This document shows positions 45,759-55,721 of a stretch of 64,000 bases of DNA, one piece after another. This stretch comes from Actinomycetospora sp. NBRC 106378. Its GTDB lineage: Bacteria > Actinomycetota > Actinomycetes > Mycobacteriales > Pseudonocardiaceae. The stretch is from contig NZ_BSTT01000005.1 of the NCBI RefSeq assembly GCF_030269685.1, positions 248,001 through 312,000 on the forward strand, in the 5' to 3' direction. Positions within the stretch are counted from its first letter, which is position 1, and each line of letters begins with the position of its first letter. A program made the translations under genes and the position numbers. Below the pieces are notes generated by a model. That model searched no databases, was not told where the DNA came from, and worked only from the letters and a program-made list of their open reading frames with translations.

Positions 45759-46748
45759 TCAGCCGGCCTGCGGCACGTCCTGGGCGACCTTGGCCTTCAG
45801 GTTCTCCGGCGGCTGTGCGCCGAGCTGGGCGACCACGTGCGACGCGGCGACCGAGCCGATGCGCCCGGCCACCTCGAGGTCCAGCCCGTGGGTGATGCCG
45901 TGGAGGAACCCGCCCGCGTAGGCGTCGCCCGCGCCGGTGGTGTCGACCAGTTCGTCGGCCGGCCGCGGCTCGATCTCGTGGCGCACCCCGCCCACGCCGT
46001 AGATCGTCGAGCCCTTCGCGCCGTGGGTGACGGCGACGATCTCGACGTTGCCCCCGTTGTCCTTCAGCAGCGACTCGATGCCGTCGTCGCCGACCAGCGC
46101 CGCGACCTCGTCCTCGTCGGCGACGATGATGTCGATGTTCGCGGCCGCGAGCTCGCGGAAGTACTCCCGGTGGCGCTCGACGCACAGGGCGTCGGAGAGG
46201 CTCAGCGCGACCCTCGCGTCGCTCTTGGCCGACGCGTCGATGATCTTGCCGATCGTCTCCCGGGCGTGCTCGGTGTCGGCGAGGTAGCCCTCGATCAGGG
46301 TGACCGCCGAGCCGGCGACCTCGTCCTGGTCGATGTCGGACGGGCCGAGCGCGGTGCAGGCACCCAGGTAGGTGCCCATGGTCCGCTCGCCGTCCGGGGT
46401 GACGAGCACCAGGCAGCGGGCCGTCGACGGGCCCTCGTGCAGCGCCGGCGTGCGGAAGCTCACGCCGTGGCTGCGGATGGAGTTCGTGAACGACGTGCCG
46501 AGCTGGTCGTCGTGCACCTTGCCGACGTAGCCCGCGTCGGAGCCGAGCGCGGCCGCGATCGCGATGGAGTTCGCCACGCTCCCACCCGAGCGCTCCGTCG
46601 TCTCGCCGGCCTTCGCGTAGAGCGACTCGGCCTGGTCCTGGTCGACGAGCGTCATGCCCCCCTTCGGCAGGTCGAAGGCGGTGATGGTGTCGTCGTCGGT
46701 CTGCGTGAGCACGTCGACGATCGCGTTGCCGATCCCCAGTACGTCCAT
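45759..46748 (-). CDS. PfkB-family carbohydrate/adenosine kinase
   Basis: A ribokinase-fold sugar or nucleoside kinase of 329 residues. It has DVLGIGNAIVDVLTQTDD, the substrate loop SGGSVANSIAIAAALGSDAGYVGKV, TPDGERTMGTYLGAC, VADEDEVAALVG and the C-terminal signature VDTTGAGDAYAGGFLHG, in which the Asp is the catalytic base. The sequence style is that of adenosine kinases annotated in proteobacteria rather than M. tuberculosis AdoK, although the position next to asnB matches Rv2202c. Adenosine is a reasonable but untested substrate. Confidence 0.83.
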   Translation of the reverse strand: MDVLGIGNAIVDVLTQTDDDTITAFDLPKGGMTLVDQDQAESLYAKAGETTERSGGSVANSIAIAAALGSDAGYVGKVHDDQLGTSFTNSIRSHGVSFRTPALHEGPSTARCLVLVTPDGERTMGTYLGACTALGPSDIDQDEVAGSAVTLIEGYLADTEHARETIGKIIDASAKSDARVALSLSDALCVERHREYFRELAAANIDIIVADEDEVAALVGDDGIESLLKDNGGNVEIVAVTHGAKGSTIYGVGGVRHEIEPRPADELVDTTGAGDAYAGGFLHGITHGLDLEVAGRIGSVAASHVVAQLGAQPPENLKAKVAQDVPQAG

Positions 46749-46848
46749 CGGGCCGGAGAATCCTCTCGGTTGACTACTCGCTACGGATCAACGCATCACC
46801 GTAGGTGAACAGCCGGACTCCGACAGCCCGATCGTTGCCCTGCCCACG

Positions 46849-48792
46849 TCACGCATAGACCGGGTACACCGGCGCGGGGATCTCGGGCCGGATGCGCTGC
46901 TCCACGAAGATGCCGTGCCAGAGCATGAACACGAGCAGGGTCCAGATGCGGCGCGAGTGGTCCACGGGCCCGCTGCGGTGCTCGTCGATCAGCCGCAGCA
47001 CGGCCGCCTTGTCGAGGATCGCGTCGGTCTGCGACTCCCGGACGATCCCGCGCGCCCAGTCGAGCATGTCGGTGGCCAACCAGTGGCGGATCGGCACCGG
47101 GAACCCGAGCTTGCGGCGGTGCAGCACGTGCGGCGGCACGATGCCCTCGATCGCGCGGCGCAGGGCGTACTTCGTGGTGCCGTGCGCGATCTTCTGGTCG
47201 GTCGGCAGCGCGGACGCGACCCGGAACACCTCGGGGTCGAGGAACGGGACCCGCAGCTCCAGCGAGTTGGCCATCGTCATCTTGTCGGCCTTGACGAGGA
47301 TGTCGCCGCGCAGCCAGGTGAACAGGTCGACGTGCTGCATCCGGGCGACCGGGCTCCAGTCGCGCGAGCCCTCGTAGAACGAGGCCGTCACGTCGACGTG
47401 GGAGAGCTCGTCGTCGTACGACCGCAGGACGTCGGCGAGCTGGGCGGGGAAGAAGTTGCGGGCGTTGCCGTAGTAGCGCTGCTCGAGCGGCAGGGCCCCG
47501 CGGCGCAGCAGGTCCTTGCCCCGCATCCCGGTGGGCAGCCGGTCGGAGAGGGCCCCGGCGAGCTTGCGGACCGCCCCCGGCAGCACCTCGAACGGGGCGA
47601 GGGAGAGCGGCTCCTTGTAGATGGTGTAGCCGCCGAAGAGCTCGTCGGCGCCCTCGCCGGACAGCACGACCTTCACGTGCTTGCGGGCCTCGCGGGCCAC
47701 GAAGTACAGCGGGACCAGCGCCGGGTCGGCCACCGGGTCGTCGAGGTACCAGACGATCAACGGCAGGGCGTCCATCATCTCCTGCGCGGTGACCGTCTTG
47801 ACCACGTGCTGCACGCCGATCGCGGCCGCGGACTCGGCGGCGACGTCGACCTCCGAGTAGCCGGCGCGCTCGAACCCCGTGGTGAAGGTGATCAGGTCGG
47901 GGTTGTGCTCCCGGGCCAGCGCCGCGATCGCCGTCGAGTCGATGCCGCCCGAGAGGAACGCGCCGACGGTGACGTCGGCACGCATGTGCTTGGCGACCGA
48001 GTCCCGCAGGACCTCGGTGATCTCCTCGTGACGGCGGGTCTCCTCCGCGGCGTCGCCCCGGGGGATCGGACGCTCGTCGAAGCGCGGTGTGAAGTACCGC
48101 TGCACGCTGATCGGCTCGCCGGGGGAGATGGTGAACGAGCAGCCCGACTCGAGCCGGCGCACGCCGCGGTGCAGCGTCGCGGGCTCCGGGACGTACTGCA
48201 GCGTCAGGTAGTGCTGCAGGGCCTCGGGGTCGGGTGCCGCCGTCGAGGCGCCGAGCGGGTCGAGGACCTCGAGCAGGCACTTCTTCTCGCTGCTGAAGGC
48301 CACGCCGTGCGCGCCGGCGGCGAAGAACAGCGGCTTGATGCCGAACGGGTCCCGGGCACCGAACAGCACGCGCTCGACGGTGTCCCAGATGAGGAACGTG
48401 AACATGCCGCGCAGCCGGGGCACGGCGTCGGCGCCCCACACCGAGTAGGCCGCGACGATCGCCTCGGTGTCGCCCTCGGTGGCGAAGGTGACGCCGTGCT
48501 CGCGCGTCAGCTCGGCCCGGAGCTCGAGGTAGTTGTAGATCTCGCCGTTGAAGACGATCCGGTAGCGCCCGGTCGCCTCGCCGTGCCCGGCGGCGGGGAA
48601 CTCCAGCGGCTGGTGCGACCCCTCCACGTCGATGATCGACAACCGCGCGAAGCCCAGGGCGACGTCCTCGTCGGACCACGTCCCCGCCTCGTCCGGACCA
48701 CGGTGGCGCATGCAGGGCAGCGCCGCCTCGAGGTCCTGGGCGTGTCGTGCTCCCGTCCGCTCGGTGGTGATCCACCCCATCAGCCCGCACAC
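46849..48792 (-). CDS. asnB: Asparagine synthase (glutamine-hydrolysing)
   Basis: Amidotransferase of 647 residues. The glutaminase domain has the Cys2 nucleophile (start MCGLMGWI) and GFARLSIIDVEGSHQP, FNGEIYNYLELR and EGDTEAIVAAY. The synthetase domain has the PPi loop GAFLSGGIDSTAIAAL near residue 281 and LSGEGADELFGGY. GTG 48792 places Cys second as required after Met removal. It equals Rv2201 and sits divergent to ctaC. Homologues in this position can amidate cell-envelope substrates (an LtsA-like role), so free asparagine is not the only possible product. Confidence 0.9.
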   Translation of the reverse strand: MCGLMGWITTERTGARHAQDLEAALPCMRHRGPDEAGTWSDEDVALGFARLSIIDVEGSHQPLEFPAAGHGEATGRYRIVFNGEIYNYLELRAELTREHGVTFATEGDTEAIVAAYSVWGADAVPRLRGMFTFLIWDTVERVLFGARDPFGIKPLFFAAGAHGVAFSSEKKCLLEVLDPLGASTAAPDPEALQHYLTLQYVPEPATLHRGVRRLESGCSFTISPGEPISVQRYFTPRFDERPIPRGDAAEETRRHEEITEVLRDSVAKHMRADVTVGAFLSGGIDSTAIAALAREHNPDLITFTTGFERAGYSEVDVAAESAAAIGVQHVVKTVTAQEMMDALPLIVWYLDDPVADPALVPLYFVAREARKHVKVVLSGEGADELFGGYTIYKEPLSLAPFEVLPGAVRKLAGALSDRLPTGMRGKDLLRRGALPLEQRYYGNARNFFPAQLADVLRSYDDELSHVDVTASFYEGSRDWSPVARMQHVDLFTWLRGDILVKADKMTMANSLELRVPFLDPEVFRVASALPTDQKIAHGTTKYALRRAIEGIVPPHVLHRRKLGFPVPIRHWLATDMLDWARGIVRESQTDAILDKAAVLRLIDEHRSGPVDHSRRIWTLLVFMLWHGIFVEQRIRPEIPAPVYPVYA

Positions 48793-48956
48793 GGGAGTCA
48801 GTATGGCGAGGTGGTCCGACAGCCTCCGACCCGCCCGCCGCGCCCCTCCGACAGCGCGTAGGAGTCAGCTCGGCTAGGCTCCGCGTGTCCGGACCTCGGG
48901 TGGGCGTCATCGTCGCGAACACCCAGGTCGCACGGCCTCGAGGAGGGCAACCAGCA

Positions 48957-49916
48957 GTGCGCCGAGCAGGGAGTCTTGCCCAGGCCGGGGAGGTGTCGAC
49001 CCCCCGGCGGCGACGGCTGACGCGAGCCGCACAGCTCACCGGTCTCGGCGTCGTCACGGCGCTCATGACCACGGGCTGCTCGTTCCAGGACGCGATCCGC
49101 TTCGGCTGGCCGGTGGGCGTCACGCCCGAGGCCGGGATGATGCGCGAGCTGTGGACCTGGTCCGCGATCGCCGCGCTCGTCGTCGGCGTGATCGTCTGGG
49201 GTCTGACCGCCTGGACCGTCGCGTTCCACCGCCGCAAGGCCGGCGCGTCGGAACTGCCGCGGCAGTTCCAGTACAACCTGCCGCTCGAGCTGGTGCTCAC
49301 GGTCATCCCGCTGGTGATCGTCGCGGTGCTCTTCTACTTCACCGTCGTCGTCCAGAACGTGGTCGACCGGCAGCCCGCGGGCAACGAGCTCAAGGTCGAC
49401 GTCGTCGCCTTCCAGTGGAACTGGGAGTTCGCATACCCGGAGTCCCGCACCCCCGCCGGCCAGCCGGTCGCCACGATCGGCACCACCGAGGACGTTCCGC
49501 TCCTCGTCCTGCCGACCGACCGGCCCATCTCGTTCACGCAGCACTCCGAGGACGTCATCCACTCGTTCTGGGTCCCCGAGTTCCTGTTCAAGCGGGACGT
49601 CATGCCGGACCCGGAGAAGAACGACCAGAAGAACACCTGGGTCATCGAGCGGATCGAGCGTCCGGGATCGTTCGTCGGCCGATGCGCGGAGTACTGCGGC
49701 TCGTACCACTCGATGATGAACTTCGAGGTGCGCGCCCTGCCGGGCAACCTGTTCGACCAGTACATGCAGCTCCGGCAGTCGCTGAACCCGCAGACCCGGC
49801 AGCCGTACTCGGCCGCCGAGGCCCTGCAGCAGATGAACTGCGGGGAGCTCTGCTCGCCCACCGCGACCACCACGCGGCCGTTCAACCCGAACCCGACCGA
49901 CCGCCTGGCCTTCTGA
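48957..49916 (+). CDS. ctaC: Cytochrome c oxidase subunit II
   Basis: Electron-accepting CuA subunit of the aa3 oxidase, 319 residues, lipid-anchored: TGLGVVTALMTTGC is a lipobox. Two membrane helices follow (WSAIAALVVGVIVWGLTAWTV and LPLELVLTVIPLVIVAVLFYF). The CuA ligands are His in VIHSFWVPEF and CAEYCGSYHSMM. GTG 48957 has AGGAGGG upstream and is preferred over earlier in-frame starts. It is followed by ctaF. ctaD and the other subunit genes are not in this window. Confidence 0.93.
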   Translation: MRRAGSLAQAGEVSTPRRRRLTRAAQLTGLGVVTALMTTGCSFQDAIRFGWPVGVTPEAGMMRELWTWSAIAALVVGVIVWGLTAWTVAFHRRKAGASELPRQFQYNLPLELVLTVIPLVIVAVLFYFTVVVQNVVDRQPAGNELKVDVVAFQWNWEFAYPESRTPAGQPVATIGTTEDVPLLVLPTDRPISFTQHSEDVIHSFWVPEFLFKRDVMPDPEKNDQKNTWVIERIERPGSFVGRCAEYCGSYHSMMNFEVRALPGNLFDQYMQLRQSLNPQTRQPYSAAEALQQMNCGELCSPTATTTRPFNPNPTDRLAF

Positions 49917-49947
49917 TGGCCACGGCAGCTGAGAGGAGCACTCGGCG

Positions 49948-50346
49948 ATGAAGGTCGAGTCCCGGATCTTCGAGATCCTGACCGTCTTCTGCTTCGTCTG
50001 CGCGATCGTCTACGGCGTGCTGTCGGGCGAGGAGGTGGGCATCGTCGCGCTGACGCTGACCGGTGGCCTCACGCTCATCGTCGGAACGTACTTCCGGTTC
50101 GTCGCCCGGCGTCTGGAGGAGCGGCCCGAGGACAACCCGGAGGCCGAGGTCTCCGACGGTGCCGGCGACATCGGCTTCTTCAGCCCGGGCAGCTACTGGC
50201 CTCTCGCCGTGGCCGGCGGTGTGGCCCTCACCGGCCTCGGCCTGGCGATCTACCAGTGGTGGCTGATCGTGCTGGCCGGGATCGCGATGATCATCGCCAT
50301 CTGCGGCCTGGTCTTCGAGTACCACGCGGGTCCTGAGGCCCACTGA
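49948..50346 (+). CDS. ctaF: Cytochrome c oxidase subunit IV (actinobacterial)
   Basis: A 132-residue membrane protein with four hydrophobic segments: ILTVFCFVCAIVYGVLSG, VALTLTGGLTLIVGTYFRF, PLAVAGGVALTGLGLAIY and LVLAGIAMIIAICGLVFEYH, plus the loop FVARRLEERPEDNPEAEVSDGAGDIGFFSPGSYWP. This is the actinobacterial CtaF pattern; it stabilises the aa3 complex in the bcc-aa3 supercomplex. It is 31 bp after ctaC, and the ATG has a GAGAGGAGC site. Confidence 0.93.
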   Translation: MKVESRIFEILTVFCFVCAIVYGVLSGEEVGIVALTLTGGLTLIVGTYFRFVARRLEERPEDNPEAEVSDGAGDIGFFSPGSYWPLAVAGGVALTGLGLAIYQWWLIVLAGIAMIIAICGLVFEYHAGPEAH

Positions 50347-50359
50347 GTCCTCCGTACGT

Positions 50360-50396
50360 GAAGGGCCCCTCCCGCTTACGGCGGGAGGGGCCCTTC
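50360..50396 (+). terminator. Terminator after ctaF
   Basis: GAAGGGCCCCTCCCGC and GCGGGAGGGGCCCTTC pair perfectly around a short loop, 14 bp past the ctaF stop. Confidence 0.85.
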
Positions 50397-50472
50397 GTGC
50401 GTGTGGGGCCGATCTGGAGGCGGGCGCTGCCTGACGAGGCACTCCCCGGTCGGCCCTGCTGCGGGCTTCTGC

Positions 50473-51230
50473 GCGAGACGTACGTGAGGCATGTCCCGAG
50501 GGCTATCGGCCTGCCTGATGTGCCACTCGCGGCCGGGCGCATGCCCCGTCCGCCGCGCGAGAGGTACGTGAGGCATGCTCCGGCGGCTCGGGGCCTGCCT
50601 GACGTAGCTCTCGCGGCCGGCGTCCGCACCGCCTTGGTCGCGAGAGGTACGTGAGGCATGCCCCGACGGCCTTGGGCCTGCTCGACGTAGCTCTCGCGGC
50701 CGGCGCTCCGCCGGGGGAGGTGCGGCGGTCCGTCCGTGGCCGCGCTCATGTCGGAGACGGACGCGAGACGTACGTCAGGCATGCCCTGGCGGCCCAGGAC
50801 CTGCCTGGTGTCCCACTCGCGGACGGCGCATGACCCGTCCGCCGCGCGAGAGGTACGTGAGGCATGCCCCGACGGCCCAGGGCCTGCTTGACGTAGCTCT
50901 CGCGGCCGGCGCTCCGCCGGGGGAGCCGGCGGCGGTCCGTCCACGGCCGCGCTCATGTCGGAGACGGACGCGAGACGTACGTCAGGCATGCCCCGGCGGC
51001 CCAGGACCTGCCTGATGTCCCACTCGCGGACGGCGCATGCCCCGCCCGCTGCGCGAGAGCTACGTGAGGCATGCTCCGACTGCCCGGGGCCTGCCTGATG
51101 TGCCCTTCGATGCCAGCGGGCCGAGGGGAGCCGCGGCAGCCCGTCCATGGCCGCGGCCAAGTCGTGGCTCGACGCGAGAGGTGCCCGAGGGATGGCTCGG
51201 GGCGCGGGCGTTCCCGCTGCCGCGGGCGCG
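50473..51230. repeat. Family E palindrome array, seven clear 58-bp units plus one degenerate
   Basis: Units start at 50473, 50557, 50640, 50763, 50846, 50970, 51053 and (decayed) 51174. Each clear unit opens with GCGAGAGGTACGTGAGGCAT or a variant, and all but the last close with a near-complement ending in CTCGC, so each can fold into a hairpin. Spacing alternates between about 83 and 123 bp, giving a 206-207-bp higher-order repeat from 50640 on. No credible gene lies between 50347 and 51386; open frames follow the repeat period and have no ribosome sites. Position: between converging ctaF and qcrB. Confidence 0.9.
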
Positions 51231-51333
51231 AGAGGTCAGGGACGGGTGCCGTTCGAGGGCGGCGCCTCGCTGTGCCGACGGATGAGCACCCATCCCGACC
51301 CGACCCGACGTCGGGAAGAGGGCAGAGACGACA

Positions 51334-51367
51334 ACGGGGCGGGGAGCCCATCGGCTCCCCGCCCCGT
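51334..51367 (-). terminator. Terminator after qcrB
   Basis: ACGGGGCGGGGAGCC and GGCTCCCCGCCCCGT pair perfectly around a 4-nt loop, 20 bp beyond the qcrB stop. Confidence 0.85.
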
Positions 51368-51386
51368 CGTCGGTCTGCTGCTCGAA

Positions 51387-53069
51387 CTACTCCCGCACGT
51401 CGCGCGGTCGGCCCGCGTCGGGACGCCCGGCGAGCTCGCGCCCGCTGGTCGGCTCGACCTGGAGCGGGTCGGTGCCGGTGCCGCCGTGGACACCCCGCAC
51501 GTCGTCCTGCTCCTCGGCCGGGTCGGGGCGGAACCAGCCGCCCTTGACCGGGCTGCCGGAGAAGCCGAGGTCGTTCATCCGCTTCGGGACCTTCGCGCCC
51601 TGGTAGGCGACCGGGATGGCGTGCCCGTGGTCGTCGACGCCGCCCAGCGGCTGGTGGACCTCGATGAACTCGCCGTGCGGCAGCCGCTTGATGTGACCGG
51701 TCTCGATGCCGTGCTCGAGGACCTCACGGTCACTGCGCTGCAGCCCCAGGCAGATCCGGTAGGTCGCGAAGTAGACGACCGGCGGGATCACCAGGAGGCC
51801 GATGCGACCGATCCACGTCATCACGTTCAGGGAGATGTCGAACGTGTAGGCGAAGATGTCGTTACCGCAGGCCAGGACCAGCCAGAAGTAGAACGACAGG
51901 GCCATCGTGCCGGTCGCCGTACGGACCGGGACGTCGCGCGGGCGCTGGAGCAGGTTGTGGTGCGCCTCGTCGCCGGTCAGCTTGCGCTCGATCACCGGGT
52001 AGGCGATGAGCAGGTTCACCAGGACACCGAAGCCGAGGACCGCGGGGAAGAAGACCGCCGGGATCATGTAGTTGCCCAGGTACATCTCCCAGGACGGCCA
52101 CAGGCGCACCGCGCCGTCGAAGACGGCCATGTAGAAGTCGGGCTGCGAGCCGGCCGAGACCTGCGTCGGGTCGTACGGGCCGAGCTTCCAGATCGGGTTG
52201 ATCTGGAACACGCCGGACATGATCGCCATGATTCCGACGGAGACGACCATGAAGCCGCCGGCCTTCGCGGCGAACGTCGGCAGGATGCGGACGCCGACGA
52301 CGTTGCGCTCGGTGCGGCCGGGGCCGGGGAACTGCGTGTGCTTCTGGAACCACACCAGCGCCACGTGCACGCCGATCACCGCGAGGATGATCCCCGGCAG
52401 CAGGAAGACGTGGACGATGTACAGGCGCGGGATGATGATGTGGCCGGGGAACTCGCCACCCATGATCGCCCACTGCAGCCAGGTCCCGATGACCGGGATC
52501 GACATGACGATCGCGGAGAGACCGGTGCGGATGCCGGTACCGGAGAGCAGGTCGTCGGGCAGCGAGTAGCCGATGAAGCCCTCGATCATGCCCGTGAGCA
52601 GCAGGACGACGCCGAGCACCCAGTTCGTCTCACGCGGACGACGGAACGCTCCGGTGAAGAACGTCCGCATCATGTGCGCGATCATCGCGGCGACGAAGAG
52701 CAGCGCCGCCCAGTGGTGCACCTGGCGGATGAAGAGGCCGCCGCGCACCTCCATCGAGATGTTGACGGTCGACTCGTACGCCATCGACATCGTGACGCCC
52801 CGGAGACCGGGGTAGACGCCCTCGTAGGTCGTCTCCGCCATCGAGGGGTCGTAGAAGACGGCCAGCCACGTCCCCGACAGCAGCAGGACGATGAAGCTGT
52901 ACATCGCGATCTCGCCCAGCATGAACGACCAGTGCGTGGGAAAGACCTTGTTGATCTGACGACGGATGCCGCCGGCCGGGTGGATACGGCTGTCGACCTC
53001 GTCGGCGGCGGTGCCGGCGAGCTTCATCGCCGTGCTACCGCTGCGAGTGGGTGTGGTGATCGCACTCAT
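51387..53069 (-). CDS. qcrB: Cytochrome bc1 complex cytochrome b subunit
   Basis: Quinol-oxidising membrane subunit of the actinobacterial bcc complex, 560 residues, with about nine helices. Heme-ligand histidine pairs are in [23 protein letters not shown] and [27 protein letters not shown]. The Qo-site motif family PEW is replaced by the actinobacterial region around [15 protein letters not shown] hydrophilic C-terminal extension ([16 protein letters not shown]) is normal for the phylum. The ATG overlaps the qcrA stop by 4 nt (ATGA). Confidence 0.95.
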   Translation of the reverse strand: MSAITTPTRSGSTAMKLAGTAADEVDSRIHPAGGIRRQINKVFPTHWSFMLGEIAMYSFIVLLLSGTWLAVFYDPSMAETTYEGVYPGLRGVTMSMAYESTVNISMEVRGGLFIRQVHHWAALLFVAAMIAHMMRTFFTGAFRRPRETNWVLGVVLLLTGMIEGFIGYSLPDDLLSGTGIRTGLSAIVMSIPVIGTWLQWAIMGGEFPGHIIIPRLYIVHVFLLPGIILAVIGVHVALVWFQKHTQFPGPGRTERNVVGVRILPTFAAKAGGFMVVSVGIMAIMSGVFQINPIWKLGPYDPTQVSAGSQPDFYMAVFDGAVRLWPSWEMYLGNYMIPAVFFPAVLGFGVLVNLLIAYPVIERKLTGDEAHHNLLQRPRDVPVRTATGTMALSFYFWLVLACGNDIFAYTFDISLNVMTWIGRIGLLVIPPVVYFATYRICLGLQRSDREVLEHGIETGHIKRLPHGEFIEVHQPLGGVDDHGHAIPVAYQGAKVPKRMNDLGFSGSPVKGGWFRPDPAEEQDDVRGVHGGTGTDPLQVEPTSGRELAGRPDAGRPRDVRE

Positions 53070-54235
53070 GATGATCGACGCTCCCAGAAGCCGGGCCCCA
53101 CCGGCTCGATGAAGTCACTGCGCGCGTACAGGTACCCCTGATCGTCCACGGCGATGGGCAATTGCGCCAGTGGACGGGCGGCCGGACCGAAGACCGGACG
53201 GGCGTACTCGTTGGCCTGGAACTGCGACTGGTGGCACGGGCAGAGGATGCGGTTGGTCTGGTCCTCGTAGAGCGAGGTGGGGCATCCCATGTGCGTGCAG
53301 ATCTTGGAGTAGGCGAAGAGCGACCCGTAGTTGAAGTCCTCCTGGCCGGCCCGCTTGATCACCGTCACGTTCGGCCGGAGCCGGATGAGCATGACGGGGG
53401 AGTCGGCGGAGCGGACCTCCTCGGCGATCTTCTCGAGGTCGTTGCGGTCGGACTCCTTGAACGGGAAGACCGTCTCCATCGAACCCGGCTCGAGGTCGCC
53501 GGCGCGGACCAGGACGACCTCCTCGGGGTCGCCGTTGAACTTGCGCAGGTACACGCGCTCGCCGTTGTCCGAACGCCAGTCGGTGACCAGGAGCGGCGAC
53601 TCGTCGCCCTCCTTCCACGGGTTCTTGACGAGGCCACCGAAGGCGGCGACCGCGATCCCCGCGGTGAGGATCCCACCGGCGGCGCCGAGCGAGCGGAAGA
53701 TCAGCTTGCGACGGGCGATGCCGCTCTGCTGACCGGTCTGCACGAGCCGGGCGGCCGCGGTGCGACGGTCGACCTCGGAGGAGCGCCCGTCGTGACGCTG
53801 CTGGATCGCCAGGTCCTCGGGCAGCAGCTTCTTGGAGTAGGCGATGACGCCCATCCCGACGCCGAGCACCGAGAGGCCCAGCGTCACGCCGATGAGCGGC
53901 GTGTAGAGGGCGTAGAGGTAGTCACCCTCCTGACCGGGGGAGACGTACTCCCAGGGCCACGCGATGAAGATGACGATGAACGCCAACCCCATCACGGCGG
54001 CGAGGATGAACCAGCCGGCGACCTGCCGCTCGGCCCGCTTCTCCGCGCGCGTGCCCGGGACGGGGAAGCGCGGCCGGTCCGAGACGATCTCGATGTCGTC
54101 GATCCGGTTGCCGAGACGCACCAGGTCGTCGGTGCTCATCTCGGCGAGCTCGGCGTCGCTCGGAATGTGCAGCTGGTGCGAGTCCGGCTGCGTCCCGGCC
54201 TTGTCGCTGTACTGGGATTCGGGGGGTGCACTCAC
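53066..54235 (-). CDS. qcrA: Cytochrome bc1 complex Rieske iron-sulfur subunit
   Basis: A 389-residue Rieske protein with three membrane helices ([42 protein letters not shown] and [19 protein letters not shown]), as in actinobacteria. The 2Fe-2S ligands are in CTHMGCP and CPCHQSQF. The N-terminal part is cytosolic and acidic. It overlaps both neighbours by 4 nt: qcrC stop/qcrA start and qcrA stop/qcrB start. Cluster delivery could involve the ErpA-type protein encoded at 45.3 kb. Confidence 0.95.
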   Translation of the reverse strand: MSAPPESQYSDKAGTQPDSHQLHIPSDAELAEMSTDDLVRLGNRIDDIEIVSDRPRFPVPGTRAEKRAERQVAGWFILAAVMGLAFIVIFIAWPWEYVSPGQEGDYLYALYTPLIGVTLGLSVLGVGMGVIAYSKKLLPEDLAIQQRHDGRSSEVDRRTAAARLVQTGQQSGIARRKLIFRSLGAAGGILTAGIAVAAFGGLVKNPWKEGDESPLLVTDWRSDNGERVYLRKFNGDPEEVVLVRAGDLEPGSMETVFPFKESDRNDLEKIAEEVRSADSPVMLIRLRPNVTVIKRAGQEDFNYGSLFAYSKICTHMGCPTSLYEDQTNRILCPCHQSQFQANEYARPVFGPAARPLAQLPIAVDDQGYLYARSDFIEPVGPGFWERRSS

Positions 54236-55059
54236 TGGCGGGATCCGATCCAGAGGGAGATTCCGATCAGGGCGGCGAGGCCGACGAAGAAGGCGACGAG
54301 TCCCTCGGGGACCGGGCCGAACCCGCCCAGGCCGTTACCGCCGGGGTTCACGGCGCCGCTGTCGCCGCTGACCGACTTGATGTAGCCGATGATGTCGCGC
54401 TTCTCCTCGGGGGAGAGCTGCGAGTCGGCGAAGGTGGGCATGTTGCCCGGGCCCACGAGCATGGCCGCGTAGATCTGGTGCGGGCTCGCCGGGTCGAGGA
54501 CCGGCGCGAACTTGCCCGAGGACAGCGCGCCACCGCGACCGGTGAAGTTGTGGCACTGCGCGCAGTTGAGGCGGAAGAGCTCGCCGCCCCGGCCGAGGTC
54601 GGACCCGACGAGCGCAGCGTCCGGCGCCGCCGGCACGACCGGCCCGCCGCCGTTGGCCTGGATGTAGGCGCCGAGCGCATCGATCTGCTGGGGCTCGTAC
54701 TCCGGCTTCTTGCGGTCGGCCTGCGCGCCCTGGGCCTTCAGGGGCATGCGGCCGGTGGAGACCTGGAAGTAGACCGAGGCCTCACCGACGCCGACGAGGC
54801 TCGGGCCCCGCCCGACGACGCCCTGCAGGTTCGAGCCGTGGCACGTGATGCAGGCGTTGTCGTAGAGCGACTGCCCCTCACGGACGAGCGCGGCGTCCTG
54901 CGCGCGGGCGGTCTCTGGTTCGGGCTGGAAGACCGTGTACAGCCCGCCGACGGCGAGCAGTGCGACGCCGAGGGCGAGGAAGCCCGCGACGCGACGGCGC
55001 GTCCTGGTGCCCGCTCGCGCCCACGGCCTGCGGCGTGGGCGCGGCATCGGGTCGCTCAT
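54232..55059 (-). CDS. qcrC: Diheme cytochrome c subunit of the bc1 complex
   Basis: A 275-residue cytochrome cc with N-terminal membrane helix (VAGFLALGVALLAVGGLYTVF), two c-type heme sites CITCHG and CAQCHN, axial Met candidates in GRMPL and GNMPTF, and a C-terminal membrane helix (LVAFFVGLAALIGISLWIG). The two hemes pass electrons directly to CtaC in the supercomplex, replacing soluble cytochrome c. ATG 55059 lies 35 bp after ctaE. Confidence 0.95.
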   Translation of the reverse strand: MSDPMPRPRRRPWARAGTRTRRRVAGFLALGVALLAVGGLYTVFQPEPETARAQDAALVREGQSLYDNACITCHGSNLQGVVGRGPSLVGVGEASVYFQVSTGRMPLKAQGAQADRKKPEYEPQQIDALGAYIQANGGGPVVPAAPDAALVGSDLGRGGELFRLNCAQCHNFTGRGGALSSGKFAPVLDPASPHQIYAAMLVGPGNMPTFADSQLSPEEKRDIIGYIKSVSGDSGAVNPGGNGLGGFGPVPEGLVAFFVGLAALIGISLWIGSRQ

Positions 55060-55094
55060 GTGGTGGCCTACCCCTGACTCTCTCGTCGCCTGCG

Positions 55095-55721
55095 TTAACG
55101 GATGAAGTAGATGACCGCGAACAGGCCGATCCAGACCACGTCCACGAAGTGCCAGTAGTACGACACGACGATCGCGGCCGTGGCCTGCGCCGGTGTGAAC
55201 CGACTCAGGAACGTGCGTGCGATCAGCAGTACGAAGGCGACCAGACCGCCCGTGACGTGCAGGGCGTGGAATCCGGTCGTGATGTAGAAGACCGAGCCGT
55301 AGGCGCTGGAGGCGATCGTCGTGGCGTGCTCGGTGACGAGCGTGTGGTACTCGTTCACCTGCGCGAGCACGAAGAACAGGCCCATCACGAACGTCACCGC
55401 GTACCAGCGGCGCAGGCCGAAGACGTCGCCGCGCTCGGCCGCGAACACGCCGTACTGGCAGGTGAACGACGAGGCCACCAGAACGATGGTGTTCACCAGC
55501 GCGTAGGGGACGTCGAGCTCGGTGGGCGCCGGTGGCCACTCGCCCACGTTCTGGGCGCGCGCCACGAAGTACATCGCGAACAGCCCGGCGAAGAACATCA
55601 GCTCGCTCGAGAGCCAGATGATCGTCCCCACGCTGACCACGTTGGGCCGGTTCAGGGAGTGGATCCGCGCGCTGAAGGAGGGCGCCGGCGCACTCGAAGC
55701 GGTCGTCACGGGCGTCATCAT
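55095..55721 (-). CDS. ctaE: Cytochrome c oxidase subunit III
   Basis: A 208-residue membrane protein with five helices: [87 protein letters not shown] and [23 protein letters not shown]. The conserved SSELMFF and GFHALHV-GG and [10 protein letters not shown] motifs are present. Tandem ATGs at 55721 and 55718 follow GGAGGGAGGTGAC. It heads the ctaE-qcrCAB operon. Confidence 0.95.
   Translation of the reverse strand: MMTPVTTASSAPAPSFSARIHSLNRPNVVSVGTIIWLSSELMFFAGLFAMYFVARAQNVGEWPPAPTELDVPYALVNTIVLVASSFTCQYGVFAAERGDVFGLRRWYAVTFVMGLFFVLAQVNEYHTLVTEHATTIASSAYGSVFYITTGFHALHVTGGLVAFVLLIARTFLSRFTPAQATAAIVVSYYWHFVDVVWIGLFAVIYFIR

Noticed and set aside
50473-51230. CRISPR-like array
   Set aside because: Repeats are diverged palindromes with spacers that are themselves repeated in a 207-bp unit, spacing is uneven, and there are no cas genes in the window.
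50345-51300. Protein-coding genes in the ctaF-qcrB gap
   Set aside because: Open frames of 60-290 codons on both strands follow the repeat period, are Arg/Ala-rich, lack ribosome sites and have no recognisable domain.
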